This document shows positions 1 to 11,360 of a stretch of DNA of 59,512 bases, in pieces. This DNA is from an uncultured Sphingomonas sp. (GTDB taxonomy: Bacteria > Pseudomonadota > Alphaproteobacteria > Sphingomonadales > Sphingomonadaceae): assembly GCF_913777625.1 (NCBI RefSeq), contig NZ_CAJYTI010000016.1:1-59512 (forward strand), read 5' to 3'. A program made the position numbers and the translations under genes. Each line of letters starts with the position of its first letter. Within the stretch, counting starts at the first letter, position 1. The notes beneath the pieces are model-generated. The model ran no database searches and was not told the DNA's origin. It saw only the letters and a program-made list of their open reading frames with translations.

Positions 1-213
1 CCGCCGCTGCCTCAGTGAAGAGCACCGCGTCGGTGGAGTGGCTTCTATGCCCGACACCCCCACCCGTCAACGAGAAAATGAAACTTTCTGTCGTTTTCGT
101 GACAGACACCCCTGAAACCCCCGGAAATCCGAGAGTTTTGAGCAGTACAGGCGCCGGCAGGAATGACCGTTTGATGACCATTCCCGCCGAATCAGCGGCG
201 AATCGCGCCAGAA
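1..213. other. Left edge, no gene recognised
   Basis: No convincing coding region is seen here. A short open frame crosses the stretch but has no recognisable protein features and runs into the antisense of thiE. The window edge may cut a transcription unit lying further left. Confidence 0.5.
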
Positions 214-912
214 TCAGCCTTGCATCCCCTGAATCGCAGCGAAGGCACGCACCGCTTCGGCTTCGTCCCCGCCCCATACGGCGTGGCTGACCGCGAGGAA
301 GTCCGCGCCGGCCTGCACCAGCGGGCTCGCATTGGCCGGGGTGATGCCCCCGATCGCCACGCAGGGAATCTCGAACAGCGCCGACCACCAGGACAGGATC
401 ACCGGCTCGGGGCGATGCTCGGTCGTCTTGGTGGGCGTCGGATAGAAGGCGCCGAACGCGACATAGTCGGCCCCCGCCTCCCCTGCTTCCATCGCCAGGT
501 GGCGGCTGTCGTGGCAGGTCACGCCGATCTGGACATTGGGCCCGAGGATCACCCGCGCCTCGCGGGCGTCGCCATCCCCCTGCCCCAGATGCACGCCGTC
601 GGCACCCAGCCGCTTGGCGAGGCTGACGCTGTCGTTGACGATAAAGGCGACCTCGGCATCGGCGCAGATGCGCTGGAGCGGCTCGGCGAGCTTGGCGGCC
701 TGGTGCTGGTCGACATCCTTCACGCGGAACTGGAAGGCTGCGACAGGGCCGGCATCGAGCGCGCGGCGCAGGCGGTCGGCAAAGCCGCCGGTGACGTCGA
801 GCGGCGAAATCAGATAGAGCTGGCAGGGCGGGCGACGATCGTCGCGGACGAATTTCTCGGCAAAGCCTTCGAGGTTCGCTTCGTCTTCGAGATCGTCGAA
901 GGGATCGGACAT
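214..912 (-). CDS. thiE: Thiamine phosphate synthase (ThiE family)
   Basis: Predicted to join hydroxymethylpyrimidine diphosphate and thiazole phosphate to make thiamine phosphate in the cytoplasm. The 232-residue product is a TIM barrel with family landmarks in order: QFRVKD near residue 61, NDSVSLAKRLGADGVHLGQ near 93-111, GVTCHD near 130, GAFYPTPTK near 154 and AIGGI near 186. A start at 912 (MSDPF) is preferred over an upstream in-frame ATG at 972 because the upstream part has no family resemblance. An acidic N-terminal tail of about 28 residues precedes the barrel and is longer than usual. It lies 141 bp downstream of the aldolase gene on the same strand and may be co-transcribed. TenI-like paralogues cannot be fully excluded, but the substrate motifs fit ThiE. 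Confidence 0.85.
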   Translation of the reverse strand: MSDPFDDLEDEANLEGFAEKFVRDDRRPPCQLYLISPLDVTGGFADRLRRALDAGPVAAFQFRVKDVDQHQAAKLAEPLQRICADAEVAFIVNDSVSLAKRLGADGVHLGQGDGDAREARVILGPNVQIGVTCHDSRHLAMEAGEAGADYVAFGAFYPTPTKTTEHRPEPVILSWWSALFEIPCVAIGGITPANASPLVQAGADFLAVSHAVWGGDEAEAVRAFAAIQGMQG

Positions 913-1008
913 TGTGTACTCCGCTGCTGAATATCGGCGGAACTCTACCGCCTTTGTCGGCGGGCCTTCCACCCCCTGTCCTTCGGGGTCAAGCAGCGGG
1001 AGTTATGC

Positions 1009-1043
1009 GGCGGCGCCGTCCGGGCGAACCCGTCGGCGCCGCC
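1009..1043 (-). terminator. GC-rich hairpin between aldolase gene and thiE
   Basis: A perfect 10-bp inverted repeat (1009-1018 with 1034-1043, 15-nt loop) sits just past the aldolase stop codon. There is no U-tract on the downstream side, so it could be a pause or RNA-stabilising hairpin rather than a strong intrinsic terminator. Confidence 0.35.
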
Positions 1044-1053
1044 GGGGCAGGTT

Positions 1054-1971
1054 TCAGGCCTCCTCGCCCTTGTAGATCGCGACCAGCTTGTCGAGCATCG
1101 CCAGCGCTTCGGCGCGCGGGCGCTGGAAGGTGTTGCGGCCGATGATCGAGCCGTTGCCGCCGCCGGCGAGAATGTCGCGGGCGTCCTGGTAGACGGCATC
1201 GGCCCCCTTTGCAGCACCGCCCGAGAAGACGACGATGCGGCGGCCGGCGAAGCAGCTCTGCACGACATGGCGCACGCGGTCGCCCTGATTGGACCAGTCG
1301 GTGCCTTCATAGAGCTTCTTGGCCTCGGCCTGCTCGATGTTCGCCGAGGGCAGCTTGACCTTGATGATGTGCGCGCCGAGCAGCGCCGCCATGTGCGCGG
1401 CATAGGCGCCGACGTCGAGCGCCAGTTCGCCGTCCTTGGTGAGCTTGCCGCCGCGCGGATAGGACCAGATCACCGTCGCGATGCCGACCGAGGCGGCCTG
1501 GGCGCGCATTTCCTTGATCTCTTCCATCATCTCGAACACGCCGTCGGCGCCCGGATAGATGGTGAAGCCGATCGCCGAGCAGCCGAGCCGCAGCGCGTCG
1601 TCGACGCCGCCGGTCACCGCCTGGTCGATGCCGGTCGCCCAGCTGTTCGAGCTGTTGACCTTGAGGATCGTCGGGATCTGGCCGGCAAAGGCGTCGGCGC
1701 CCGCCTCGATCATGCCGAGCGGCGCGGCATAGGCCGAGAGGCCCGCGTCGATCGCGAGTTGGAAGTGATAATGGGGATCATAGGCATCCGGGTTCACCGC
1801 GAAGCTGCGCGCCGGGCCGTGCTCGAAGCCCTGGTCGACCGGCAGGATGATCAGCTTGCCGGTACCGCCCAGCTTCCCCTGCATCAGGATGCGCGCGAGG
1901 TTCGCCTTCACGCCCGGATTGTCGGAGCCGTAGTTGTCGAGGATCGCTTTGACGGCCGGCGTGATGCCCAT
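1054..1971 (-). CDS. Class I (DhnA/FbaB-type) fructose-bisphosphate aldolase
   Basis: Predicted to cleave fructose 1,6-bisphosphate to dihydroxyacetone phosphate and glyceraldehyde 3-phosphate through a lysine Schiff base. The 305-residue protein shows LPVDQGFEHGPARSF (about 43-57), TIYPGAD (137-143), WSYPRG (169-174), HIIKVKLPS (201-209; K204 or K206 is the probable Schiff-base lysine) and a phosphate-binding end with FSGGAAKG and GGNGSIIGRN. These are features of the archaeal-type class I family, not the zinc-dependent class II. The start at 1971 is chosen because GGAGAA lies just upstream. Orientation matches tkt, gap and pgk, but the tlpA-like gene on the other strand separates it from them. 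Confidence 0.9.
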   Translation of the reverse strand: MGITPAVKAILDNYGSDNPGVKANLARILMQGKLGGTGKLIILPVDQGFEHGPARSFAVNPDAYDPHYHFQLAIDAGLSAYAAPLGMIEAGADAFAGQIPTILKVNSSNSWATGIDQAVTGGVDDALRLGCSAIGFTIYPGADGVFEMMEEIKEMRAQAASVGIATVIWSYPRGGKLTKDGELALDVGAYAAHMAALLGAHIIKVKLPSANIEQAEAKKLYEGTDWSNQGDRVRHVVQSCFAGRRIVVFSGGAAKGADAVYQDARDILAGGGNGSIIGRNTFQRPRAEALAMLDKLVAIYKGEEA

Positions 1972-1982
1972 GATCTTCTCCG

Positions 1983-2117
1983 CATTGGTAATCGATGCGG
2001 GGTCCCTATCGCGGCAAATTGGTAACGAAAAGGCTGACAACGTTGGTCAGGTGCTGCGGAGCAGAACTTATTTCGCAACTGCGGAACAGCTCCGATACCT
2101 GCCGGGAAATTGGTAAC
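1983..2117. promoter_or_regulatory. Three ATTGGTAA repeats in aldolase-tlpA intergenic region
   Basis: The 11-base string AAATTGGTAAC occurs exactly at 2016-2026 and 2107-2117, and a related CATTGGTAATC lies at 1983-1993. All are in the divergent promoter space between the leftward aldolase gene and the rightward thioredoxin-like gene. Repetition in a short AT-richer stretch suggests an operator. The binding protein is unknown. Confidence 0.35.
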
Positions 2118-2198
2118 TTTTTGGTAGGACCAATGCCCGCGATTGACGATGTACCGCTGCACGTTAGCCTGCCTTGCTGAAAACAGGGGGGACGAATC

Positions 2199-2705
2199 AT
2201 GTGGAATCGACGGCGCGTGCTGCAGGGTAGCGCGGCGATGCTGGTGCCGGCGGTGCCGGCGATGGCGGCACCCGTGCCGAGAGTGGGGAACCCGGCACCC
2301 GATGCCACGCTGGTGCTGCTCGACGGCAGCAAGCTCAAGCTGTCGGAAATGCGCGGCGATGTGGTGGTGCTCAACATCTGGGCGACCTGGTGTGTGCCCT
2401 GCCGGCGCGAATTGCCGCTGCTCGACCAATATTATGCGCTGATGAAGAAGCACGGGCTGCGCGTCTATGCGCTGAGCACCGAGGATTCGGTGCCGCTCTA
2501 CAAGCTCAAGCCGCTGTTCGAAAAACTGACCATCCAGCCGACGCGGCGGATCCGCGGCCCCTATGAGGCGATCGATGGCGCGGTGCCGTCCAACTATGTG
2601 ATCGATCGGGCGGGCATGCTGCGCTACGCCAAGGCGGCAGCGTTCGATCTGGACGATCTGAACCGGGAGCTGGTGCCGCTGCTCAACGAACCGCGGCCGG
2701 TCTGA
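2199..2705 (+). CDS. TlpA/ResA-like thiol-disulfide oxidoreductase
   Basis: The 168-residue thioredoxin-fold protein is probably exported and reduces disulfides in the periplasm, for example during cytochrome c maturation. The N-terminus (NRRRVLQGSAAML, then Ala-Pro-rich to about residue 23) looks like a Tat-type or ordinary signal peptide. Residues 30-60 have the AhpC/TSA-Redoxin pattern, and the active site is WCVPC with Cys65 and Cys68. A cis-Pro region near DGAVPSNYVID follows. GGGGGAC upstream of the ATG supports the start. It is the only rightward gene inside the leftward carbon-metabolism block, facing pgk tail to tail and the aldolase gene head to head. The physiological partner cannot be told from sequence. 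Confidence 0.8.
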   Translation: MWNRRRVLQGSAAMLVPAVPAMAAPVPRVGNPAPDATLVLLDGSKLKLSEMRGDVVVLNIWATWCVPCRRELPLLDQYYALMKKHGLRVYALSTEDSVPLYKLKPLFEKLTIQPTRRIRGPYEAIDGAVPSNYVIDRAGMLRYAKAAAFDLDDLNRELVPLLNEPRPV

Positions 2706-2717
2706 ACCTCTACCGAT

Positions 2718-2841
2718 CCTCCCCCGCCAGGGGGAGGTGTCAGGCGCCAGCCTGACGGAGGGGGAGGTCAGCGACCAACTGGCCGGCGTGCTTCCGCCCC
2801 CTCCGTCGCGCGTTGCGCGCCACCTCCCCTGGCGGGGGAGG
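2718..2841. repeat. Paired palindromic repeat (CCTCCCC family)
   Basis: Two imperfect copies of a roughly 48-nt unit face each other. Each starts with CCTCCCCCGCCAGGGG, then GGAGGTG, a variable inner hairpin and CGGAGGGGG. The element fills the gap between the converging tlpA-like gene and pgk and could fold as a transcript-end hairpin for both. The organisation resembles the REP doublets (REPINs) known from other bacteria. Confidence 0.75.
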
Positions 2842-2853
2842 ATATGACAAAGT

Positions 2854-4044
2854 TCAGCGCGTCAGCGCCGCGACGCCGGGGAGTTCCTTGCCTTCCATCC
2901 ATTCGAGGAAGGCGCCGCCCGCAGTCGAGACGAAGCTGAACTCGCTGCCGACGCCGGCCTGGTTGAGCGCCGCCACCGTGTCGCCGCCACCGGCGACCGA
3001 GACGAGCTGGCCTTCCTTGGTCAGCGCCGCGGCGGTGCGGGCGAGCGACACCGTCGCCGCGTCGAACGGCGGGATCTCGAATGCGCCCATCGGGCCGTTC
3101 CACACCAAGGTCTTGCAGGTCTTGAGCACGTCGGCGAGCGCCTCGGTGGCCGCCGGGCCGACATCGAGGATCATCTCGTCGGCGGCGACTTCGTGGACGT
3201 TGACGGTGCGGACCGGCGGGTTGGCGCGGAATTCCGTCGCCACAACCACGTCGTACGGCAGGTGGACGGTGCAGCCGGCCGCGTCGGCCGCGTCGAGAAT
3301 CTCCTCCGCGGTGCCGGTCAGGTCGTGCTCGCACAGGCTCTTGCCGACATCGACGCCGCGCGCGGCGAGGAAGGTGTTGGCCATGCCGCCACCGATGATC
3401 AGGTGATCGACCTTGGCGACCAAGTGCTTGAGCACGTCGAGCTTGGTCGAAACCTTGGCGCCGCCGACCACCGCCGCGACGGGATGCTCGGGATTCCCCA
3501 GCGCCTTGTCGAGCGCGTCGAGTTCGGCTTCCATCTGGCGGCCGGCGAAGGCGGGCAGCTTGTGGGCGAGCCCCTCGGTCGAGGCGTGGGCGCGGTGCGC
3601 GGCCGAGAAGGCGTCGTTGACATAGAGGTCGCCGAGCGATGCGAAGCGATCGACCACGGCCGGGTCGTTCTTTTCCTCGCCACCGAAGAATCGGGTGTTC
3701 TCGAGCAGCGCGATGTCGCCGTCATTGAGAGTCGCGACCGAGGCGGCGTCGCCTTCCCAGTCGATATAGCGCACCGGACGGCCGAGCACCTGCTCAAGCG
3801 GCTTCACCACCTGCGAGAGCGAGAACTCCGGGTTCGGATTACCCTTGGGGCGGCCGAAATGCGCAAGGATCAGCACTTTGGCGCCACGATCGGCCAGTTC
3901 GGCGACCGTCTGGATCGCGGCGCGCAGCCGCGTGTCGTCGGTCACCTTGCCATCGGCCATCGGCACGTTGAGGTCCTCGCGGACCAGCACCCGCTTGCCG
4001 GTGATATCGCCCATGTCGTCGAGCGTCTTGAAAGTGCGCGCCAT
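2854..4044 (-). CDS. pgk: Phosphoglycerate kinase
   Basis: Predicted to catalyse the reversible transfer of phosphate between 1,3-bisphosphoglycerate and ADP in glycolysis. The 396-residue protein has normal family length. Landmarks are [12 protein letters not shown] near residues 21-32 (substrate loop; the usual VDLNVP has Glu before Asp here), HFGRPKG near 62-68, the hinge region with [24 protein letters not shown] and the C-terminal [11 protein letters not shown]. The start at 4044 ([10 protein letters not shown]) is chosen because upstream residues match nothing in the family. It lies downstream of gap on the same strand across a 361-bp repeat-rich gap, so it probably has its own promoter or depends on read-through. 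Confidence 0.95.
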   Translation of the reverse strand: MARTFKTLDDMGDITGKRVLVREDLNVPMADGKVTDDTRLRAAIQTVAELADRGAKVLILAHFGRPKGNPNPEFSLSQVVKPLEQVLGRPVRYIDWEGDAASVATLNDGDIALLENTRFFGGEEKNDPAVVDRFASLGDLYVNDAFSAAHRAHASTEGLAHKLPAFAGRQMEAELDALDKALGNPEHPVAAVVGGAKVSTKLDVLKHLVAKVDHLIIGGGMANTFLAARGVDVGKSLCEHDLTGTAEEILDAADAAGCTVHLPYDVVVATEFRANPPVRTVNVHEVAADEMILDVGPAATEALADVLKTCKTLVWNGPMGAFEIPPFDAATVSLARTAAALTKEGQLVSVAGGGDTVAALNQAGVGSEFSFVSTAGGAFLEWMEGKELPGVAALTR

Positions 4045-4405
4045 GCTGAATCCCTCGCGTAATGAATTGCCTCGCGAGCAGCATCCTGTCGGCGGAGCGC
4101 TCGCAACCTGCGCTTGTGCCGTTGGCCGCCGTGCCGCCCCCGCCCCGCCAGCGTCATCCCGGCGAAAGCCGGGATCCATTGGCCTGGACGTCCTGGCTCC
4201 TGCCTCGCCCGAGTGGCGAATGGATCCCAGCGTTCGCCGGGATGACAGAAGAAGAGCTGCCCAGCGACACTAAGGCCGCCTTGAGGATGGGAGGGGCTGA
4301 TCCTCGGGCCGATCGCCCGTGCCGCCGTCCTCCCCTCCCCTAGCCCCTCCCGCATGCGGGAGGGGGATTTGGAAGCGTCCCCCGCCGAAGCGGAGGACTT
4401 CCGTC
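4045..4405. other. 361-bp pgk-gap intergenic region filled with repeats
   Basis: No gene is seen. The stretch holds the GTCATCCC-family paired repeat at 4153-4246 and, near gap, two GC-rich hairpins (CCCTCCCGCATGCGGGAGGG at 4338-4357 and a GTCC...GGAC hairpin near 4376-4400). The latter may end gap transcripts. Where pgk is transcribed from is not evident. Confidence 0.6.
4153..4246. repeat. Paired palindromic repeat (GTCATCCCGGCGAA family)
   Basis: The left arm begins GTCATCCCGGCGAAAGCCGG followed by GATCCATT. The right arm read on the other strand begins GTCATCCCGGCGAACGCTGG followed by GATCCATT. The arms are separated by about 35 nt of unrelated sequence, giving two head-to-head REP-like units each with its own small hairpin. 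Confidence 0.8.
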
Positions 4406-7374
<2,969 letters not shown>

Positions 7375-7511
7375 GTGTTATTCCCCGTCTGGTCGCGCAC
7401 GCCTTTGGAAGCGAGCGCGCGCCACGTCAACCGTTGGGCGGCCGCGTTCCCGCGATGCATTATGACGGGCCGGGCTTGTCGCACCCGCCAACCATGCTAT
7501 CCGGCTTCCTA

Positions 7512-7736
7512 ATGTCCGACCAAGTAGTAGATCGTATCGCGCGGGCTCTGGAGCGTATCGAACGCGCCGCGACGGCTGGCGCCGAGGCCCGTGTTCGGCT
7601 CGAGCGCCGCAACCACATGTTGCGGACCCGAATCGAGTCGGCGATCGCCGATCTCGACGCGATGATCGCAGACGAGGCCGTAACGGCGGCGCCGGACGGC
7701 GACGATACCGAACTCGACGAGGAGGCCCAGGGCTGA
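7512..7736 (+). CDS. Small coiled-coil protein upstream of zapA
   Basis: A 74-residue charged protein, predicted largely helical (RIARALERIERA, then RVRLERRNHMLRTRIESAI), ending in an acidic tail. No family is recognised with certainty. Its stop codon overlaps the zapA start by one base (TGATG), so the two are co-translated, and a role with ZapA at the division ring is a reasonable inference by association only. The start at 7512 has no strong ribosome site. An in-frame ATG at 7494 is an alternative. Confidence 0.6.
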   Translation: MSDQVVDRIARALERIERAATAGAEARVRLERRNHMLRTRIESAIADLDAMIADEAVTAAPDGDDTELDEEAQG

Positions 7737-8062
7737 TGGCGGACATCACGCTGCAGGTTGCCGGGCGCAGCTACACCGTCTCGGCACGCGAGGAGGACAC
7801 GCCGCATCTCCGCGCGCTGGAAGCCCGGATCGCCGAGCATGCCGATGCCGCACTGCGCGCCGCCGGTGGCCAGGCGGGCGAGCGGACCCTGCTCTATCTC
7901 GCGCTGATCCTCGCCGATGCGCTGGACGAGGCGGAAAAGGCCCCCGCTCCCGCGCCCCCCCCCGCGCCGGCGCCGGCGATTTCCGACGAGCTGCTCGCCC
8001 GGATCGCCGATCGGCTGGAAGCGGTCGCCTCGGCCCTTGAGGAAAGCGCCGCGACGTCCTAA
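7736..8062 (+). CDS. zapA: Cell division protein ZapA
   Basis: ZapA binds FtsZ and cross-links filaments in the Z-ring. The 108-residue product has the typical ZapA start (a beta strand with an AGRSYTVS segment, then EEDTPHLRALEARI), the helical region ERTLLYLALILADAL, a Pro-Ala linker (APAPPPAPAPA) and a C-terminal helix. It is followed directly by a 6S-RNA-like sequence and the 5-formyl-THF cyclo-ligase gene, the arrangement found in many proteobacteria, which strengthens the call. Confidence 0.85.
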   Translation: MADITLQVAGRSYTVSAREEDTPHLRALEARIAEHADAALRAAGGQAGERTLLYLALILADALDEAEKAPAPAPPPAPAPAISDELLARIADRLEAVASALEESAATS

Positions 8063-8065
8063 ATA

Positions 8066-8222
8066 GAGCCGTGGCGGGAACTGCCCGGTGCGAGCCTTAG
8101 CAATTATCCCTGAGGCTATAATCTTCATCCATGGGAGCTGTCCCTGTGCAGATCCTGGTCTGCAACATATGGTTCCCACCTGACGTTCTGTGCGTCGGTG
8201 GATATTCAGGCCAACGGCCCAT
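8066..8222 (+). ncRNA. ssrS: 6S RNA (candidate)
   Basis: The gap between zapA and fau is where ssrS lies in many proteobacteria. The ends can pair: GCCGTGGC near 8068-8075 with GCCAACGGC near 8210-8218 (one bulge). Inside, GCAATTATCCCTGAGGCTAT and the opposing GGTTCCCACCTGACGTT fit the two sides of the open-promoter-like bubble, and a terminal hairpin forms around CAGATCCTGGTCTG. The length of about 155 nt is typical. 6S RNA binds sigma-70 RNA polymerase in stationary phase. The exact ends are estimated. Confidence 0.7.
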
Positions 8223-8255
8223 GGTGGTTCCCGTCACACCCATGTCCGATACGCG

Positions 8256-8810
8256 ATGCTGAGCGACAAACCCGCCCTCCGGGCGCGCCTGCGCGCCGAA
8301 CGCGACCTGTTCGCGTCGCAATCGAGCACCGCGATCCGCGCGCCCGAGGCCTTTGTCGAGCGGCTCACGCCCGGCATGATCGTCGCGACCTATTGCCCGG
8401 TGGGCAGCGAGGCCGATCCGACCCAGCTCGCCGCGGCCGCCGCCGAACGCGGCTGTGCGCTCGCCCTGCCCCATGTAATCGACCGGGCGGCGCCGATCCG
8501 CTTCCTCGCCTGGGACATGGGCGCGCCGCTCGTCGGCGGCCCCTTCGGCCTGCGCCAGCCGGACGAATCGAGCCCCGAGGTCGCACCCGACGTGATCCTG
8601 ACGCCGCTGATCGGCTTCGATCCCCGCCTCAACCGCCTCGGCCAGGGCGCGGGGCATTATGACCGTGCCTTCGCCCGCTTCGAAAACGCGTGGCGAGTGG
8701 GCGTCGCCTGGTCCGCGCAGGAGGTCCCTGCGTTGCCCGCCGATATCTGGGATGTCCCCCTGCACGCGGTGGTGACCGAGCAGGGCATGCGCCGGCATTC
8801 CGAGCCATGA
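8256..8810 (+). CDS. fau: 5-formyltetrahydrofolate cyclo-ligase
   Basis: Predicted to convert 5-formyl-THF to 5,10-methenyl-THF using ATP in the folate one-carbon pool. The 184-residue protein has an N-terminal basic segment (KPALRARLRAERD), YCPVGSEAD near the middle and the signature DPRLNRLGQGAGHYDRAF toward the C-terminus (GxGxYDR-type phosphate and folate loop). The start at 8256 puts the basic helix at the N-terminus. Upstream in-frame codons fall inside the 6S RNA. Its stop overlaps the next gene by four bases (ATGA). Confidence 0.88.
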   Translation: MLSDKPALRARLRAERDLFASQSSTAIRAPEAFVERLTPGMIVATYCPVGSEADPTQLAAAAAERGCALALPHVIDRAAPIRFLAWDMGAPLVGGPFGLRQPDESSPEVAPDVILTPLIGFDPRLNRLGQGAGHYDRAFARFENAWRVGVAWSAQEVPALPADIWDVPLHAVVTEQGMRRHSEP

Positions 8811-9013
8811 ACCCCAGCTGGCGCAAACCCGCCGGCGCGCTGGCGATCGTGGGGCTCATCCTGGTGTGGGTGGTGCTGGTGGCGAGCTTCTCGGGACAGA
8901 TCGGGCGCCTGCCGATCCTGGTGCAGACGCTGATCTACCTCGCCCTCGGGATCGTCTGGATCCTGCCGCTCAAGCCGCTCCTCCGCTGGATGGAAACAGG
9001 ACGGTGGCGATAG
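8807..9013 (+). CDS. DUF2842 small membrane protein
   Basis: A 68-residue protein with two predicted membrane helices (GALAIVGLILVWVVLVASF and LVQTLIYLALGIVWILPL) ending in LLRWMETGRWR, the pattern of the alphaproteobacterial DUF2842 family. No biochemical function is known to me. The ATGA overlap with fau shows coupling. Confidence 0.7.
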   Translation: MNPSWRKPAGALAIVGLILVWVVLVASFSGQIGRLPILVQTLIYLALGIVWILPLKPLLRWMETGRWR

Positions 9014-9312
9014 CGAATGGTGCAGGTGGCTGGACACGGTCCGCCTCGCACTGGCTGACGGGTATCGCGGTCGCCATGGCATTGACGGTTCCCTTCTACG
9101 CCATGGCGTCGGAACGTAGCTGGCTGGCGCCCCTGCTGTGGCCGCTCTCCCCGATCTATTGGCTTGCCGTCTCGGGCTGGGCCGTCTGCATCGGGTGCGT
9201 GCTTCGCTGGCAGCGGCAATGGTGGCTGCTGCTTACCGCACTTCCCGTCTTGTATCCCGTGGGCCTGCTTGGCTGCATGTGGGTCCTTCTCGCGGGCGTC
9301 AAAGACATCTGA
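9004..9312 (+). CDS. Hypothetical small membrane protein
   Basis: A 102-residue frame starting at a GTG that overlaps the end of the DUF2842 gene by 10 bp. It has about three hydrophobic segments (around WLTGIAVAMALTVPFYAMA, LSPIYWLAVSGWAVCIGC and LLLTALPVLYPVGLLGC), so it is probably an inner-membrane protein. An internal ATG near 9076 could be the true start. No family recognised. Confidence 0.5.
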   Translation: MAIANGAGGWTRSASHWLTGIAVAMALTVPFYAMASERSWLAPLLWPLSPIYWLAVSGWAVCIGCVLRWQRQWWLLLTALPVLYPVGLLGCMWVLLAGVKDI

Positions 9313-9358
9313 CCCGCCTAGCGGTCGCGCCGCCGCCTCTCCCCGCGACGCGAACGAC

Positions 9359-11005
9359 TCACCTCCGCTCCCGCACCGCCTTGAACTCCGACCCCGCCTT
9401 CCATGTCGGCCAGGCGGATCCGTTCGCCAGTTCCGCGCCGATCGTGCCGAGCAGGTTGATGTCCTGCACCGCGCCCGCGAGGTTCCAGTCCGGACCCCAG
9501 GCGTCGCAGGCCTGGTGGTAGCATTGGCCGGTATAGGCATCGATCCACGCCTGCCCGGCCGCGACGCCGCCCTGCTTCAGGTCCGAAGCCCCGGCGATGC
9601 CCATCAGCAGCAGCGTCGGCACGCCCTGCTTGGCGAAGGAGAAATGGTCCGCGCGGTAGAACAGCCCGCGCTCGGGCAGCCCTTCGGGCGTCACCCGGCG
9701 GCCTTGCGTCGCGGCGACGCGGGCCATGTCGTCCTCCAGCGTGTTCTGGCCCTTGCCGACCAGCACCACGTCGTTGGCGAGGCCGGCGGTCTGGAGAATG
9801 TCGAGCGTCAGGTTGGCAACGGTCTTGGCCATCGGCACCACCGGGTGCTGGGTGTAGTAGAGCGAGCCCAGCAGCCCCCGCTCCTCCGCCGTCCAGGCCG
9901 CGAAGACGACGCTGCGCTTCGGCGCCGGCCCCGCCTGCATCGCGCGCGCGATCTCGAGCAGCCCGGCGATACCCAGCGCGTCGTCATTGGCGCCCGCGCG
10001 GTAGATGCGGCCCTTGGCGTCGGGCTTGCCGGCGCCGTACGCATCCCAGTGTGCGCCGAACATCACCGCCTCGTCGGGGCGCTCGCTGCCGGGGATCTTG
10101 GCGAGGACATTGTAGCTGTCGACCTGCTCGGCGGTGACCGGCACGTCGGCGGTGAAGCGCACGCCCGCCAGCGGCACCGGGCGGAAGCTTGCCTTGCGCG
10201 CCTCGACCCGCAGCTTGGCGAGGTCCAGCCCCGCGGCGGCGAACAGCCGGGTCGCCGCCCCGCCCTCCAGCCAGCCCTGGAGTGCCACGCTGGTAAGCTC
10301 CTCGGGCTTGCGGACGATGTCGTAATTCTCGCCGCCGCTGCTGATCACCACGTTCCAGCCATAGCCCGCGCCGGGCGTGTCATGGACGATCAGTGCGCCG
10401 ACCGCGCCGCGCCGGGCGGCTTCCTCGAACTTGTAGGTCCAGCGGCCATAATAGGTCATCGTCCGCCCGCCGAACGTGCCGGCGACCGCCTCGCCCTTCT
10501 CGGCGGCGAAATCGGGATCGTTGACCAGGAATATCGCGACCTTGCCCTTCAGGTCGACGCCCTTGAAGTCGTCCCACTGCCGCTCGGGCGCGGTCACGCC
10601 ATAGCCAACGAACACCACCGGCGCACCGGCGATTCGCGCGGTGGCATCGGGGCGAATCGTCGAGGCATAGAGATCCTTCGCCTGCTCGACGGGTATCGCC
10701 CCCTTGGGGCCGTCGAATCGCAGCGTGGCGGGCGTGCCGAGCCGCGTGTGGAGCAGCGGCACCTTCTGCAGCCACTGCCCGTCCGGTCCCGCCGGCTGGA
10801 GCCCCAGCGCCTCGAATCGGGCGACGAGATAGCCGAGCGTGCGATCCTCGCCGCGGGTGCCGGGTGCGCGCCCCTCGAACGAATCGGAGGCGAGCGTGCG
10901 GACGGTCTGTTCGATTCGCGCAGGATCGGCGGCGATCTGGGCCGAGGCGGGGATGGCGGTGGTGGCGAGGAGCAGCGCGAGCGCGCGGGCAGAGGTGCGG
11001 ATCAT
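9359..11005 (-). CDS. Secreted M28-family metallopeptidase with PA domain
   Basis: A likely periplasmic zinc aminopeptidase. Residues 1-22 form a signal peptide (ends in ASAQ). Residues 130-250 match a protease-associated domain (VFVGYGVTAP through the GGENYDIV area), and the catalytic M28 domain follows. Metal and catalytic landmarks are HWDAYG (His319, Asp321), GANDDALG (Asp341) and TAEERGLLGS (Glu374 or Glu375), with later ligands in DILQ and DHFSFAKQG. Length 548 is usual for PA-containing members. It stands alone, leftward, followed at its upstream side by the tRNA-Asp pair. Substrate unknown. Confidence 0.88.
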   Translation of the reverse strand: MIRTSARALALLLATTAIPASAQIAADPARIEQTVRTLASDSFEGRAPGTRGEDRTLGYLVARFEALGLQPAGPDGQWLQKVPLLHTRLGTPATLRFDGPKGAIPVEQAKDLYASTIRPDATARIAGAPVVFVGYGVTAPERQWDDFKGVDLKGKVAIFLVNDPDFAAEKGEAVAGTFGGRTMTYYGRWTYKFEEAARRGAVGALIVHDTPGAGYGWNVVISSGGENYDIVRKPEELTSVALQGWLEGGAATRLFAAAGLDLAKLRVEARKASFRPVPLAGVRFTADVPVTAEQVDSYNVLAKIPGSERPDEAVMFGAHWDAYGAGKPDAKGRIYRAGANDDALGIAGLLEIARAMQAGPAPKRSVVFAAWTAEERGLLGSLYYTQHPVVPMAKTVANLTLDILQTAGLANDVVLVGKGQNTLEDDMARVAATQGRRVTPEGLPERGLFYRADHFSFAKQGVPTLLLMGIAGASDLKQGGVAAGQAWIDAYTGQCYHQACDAWGPDWNLAGAVQDINLLGTIGAELANGSAWPTWKAGSEFKAVRERR

Positions 11006-11090
11006 CGCGGCGGCTTAGCGCAGAAACGGGAGGGCCTGCAAAGGGCCCGGCCAGCGCGCATGTCCTTCGTATCCGAGGAGATGCGCCGCA

Positions 11091-11167
<77 letters not shown>

Positions 11168-11237
11168 TTGAAACCAAGCGAGGAAATCTTGGACGGCCAG
11201 TCGCCGCCGGATTCCATCTGGAGTCCCGCAAGGCGAG

Positions 11238-11314
<77 letters not shown>

Positions 11315-11360
11315 TTGAGCCAAGCGAGGAGGCGGCACCTAGCCGCGTGTTTTGGGGCTG

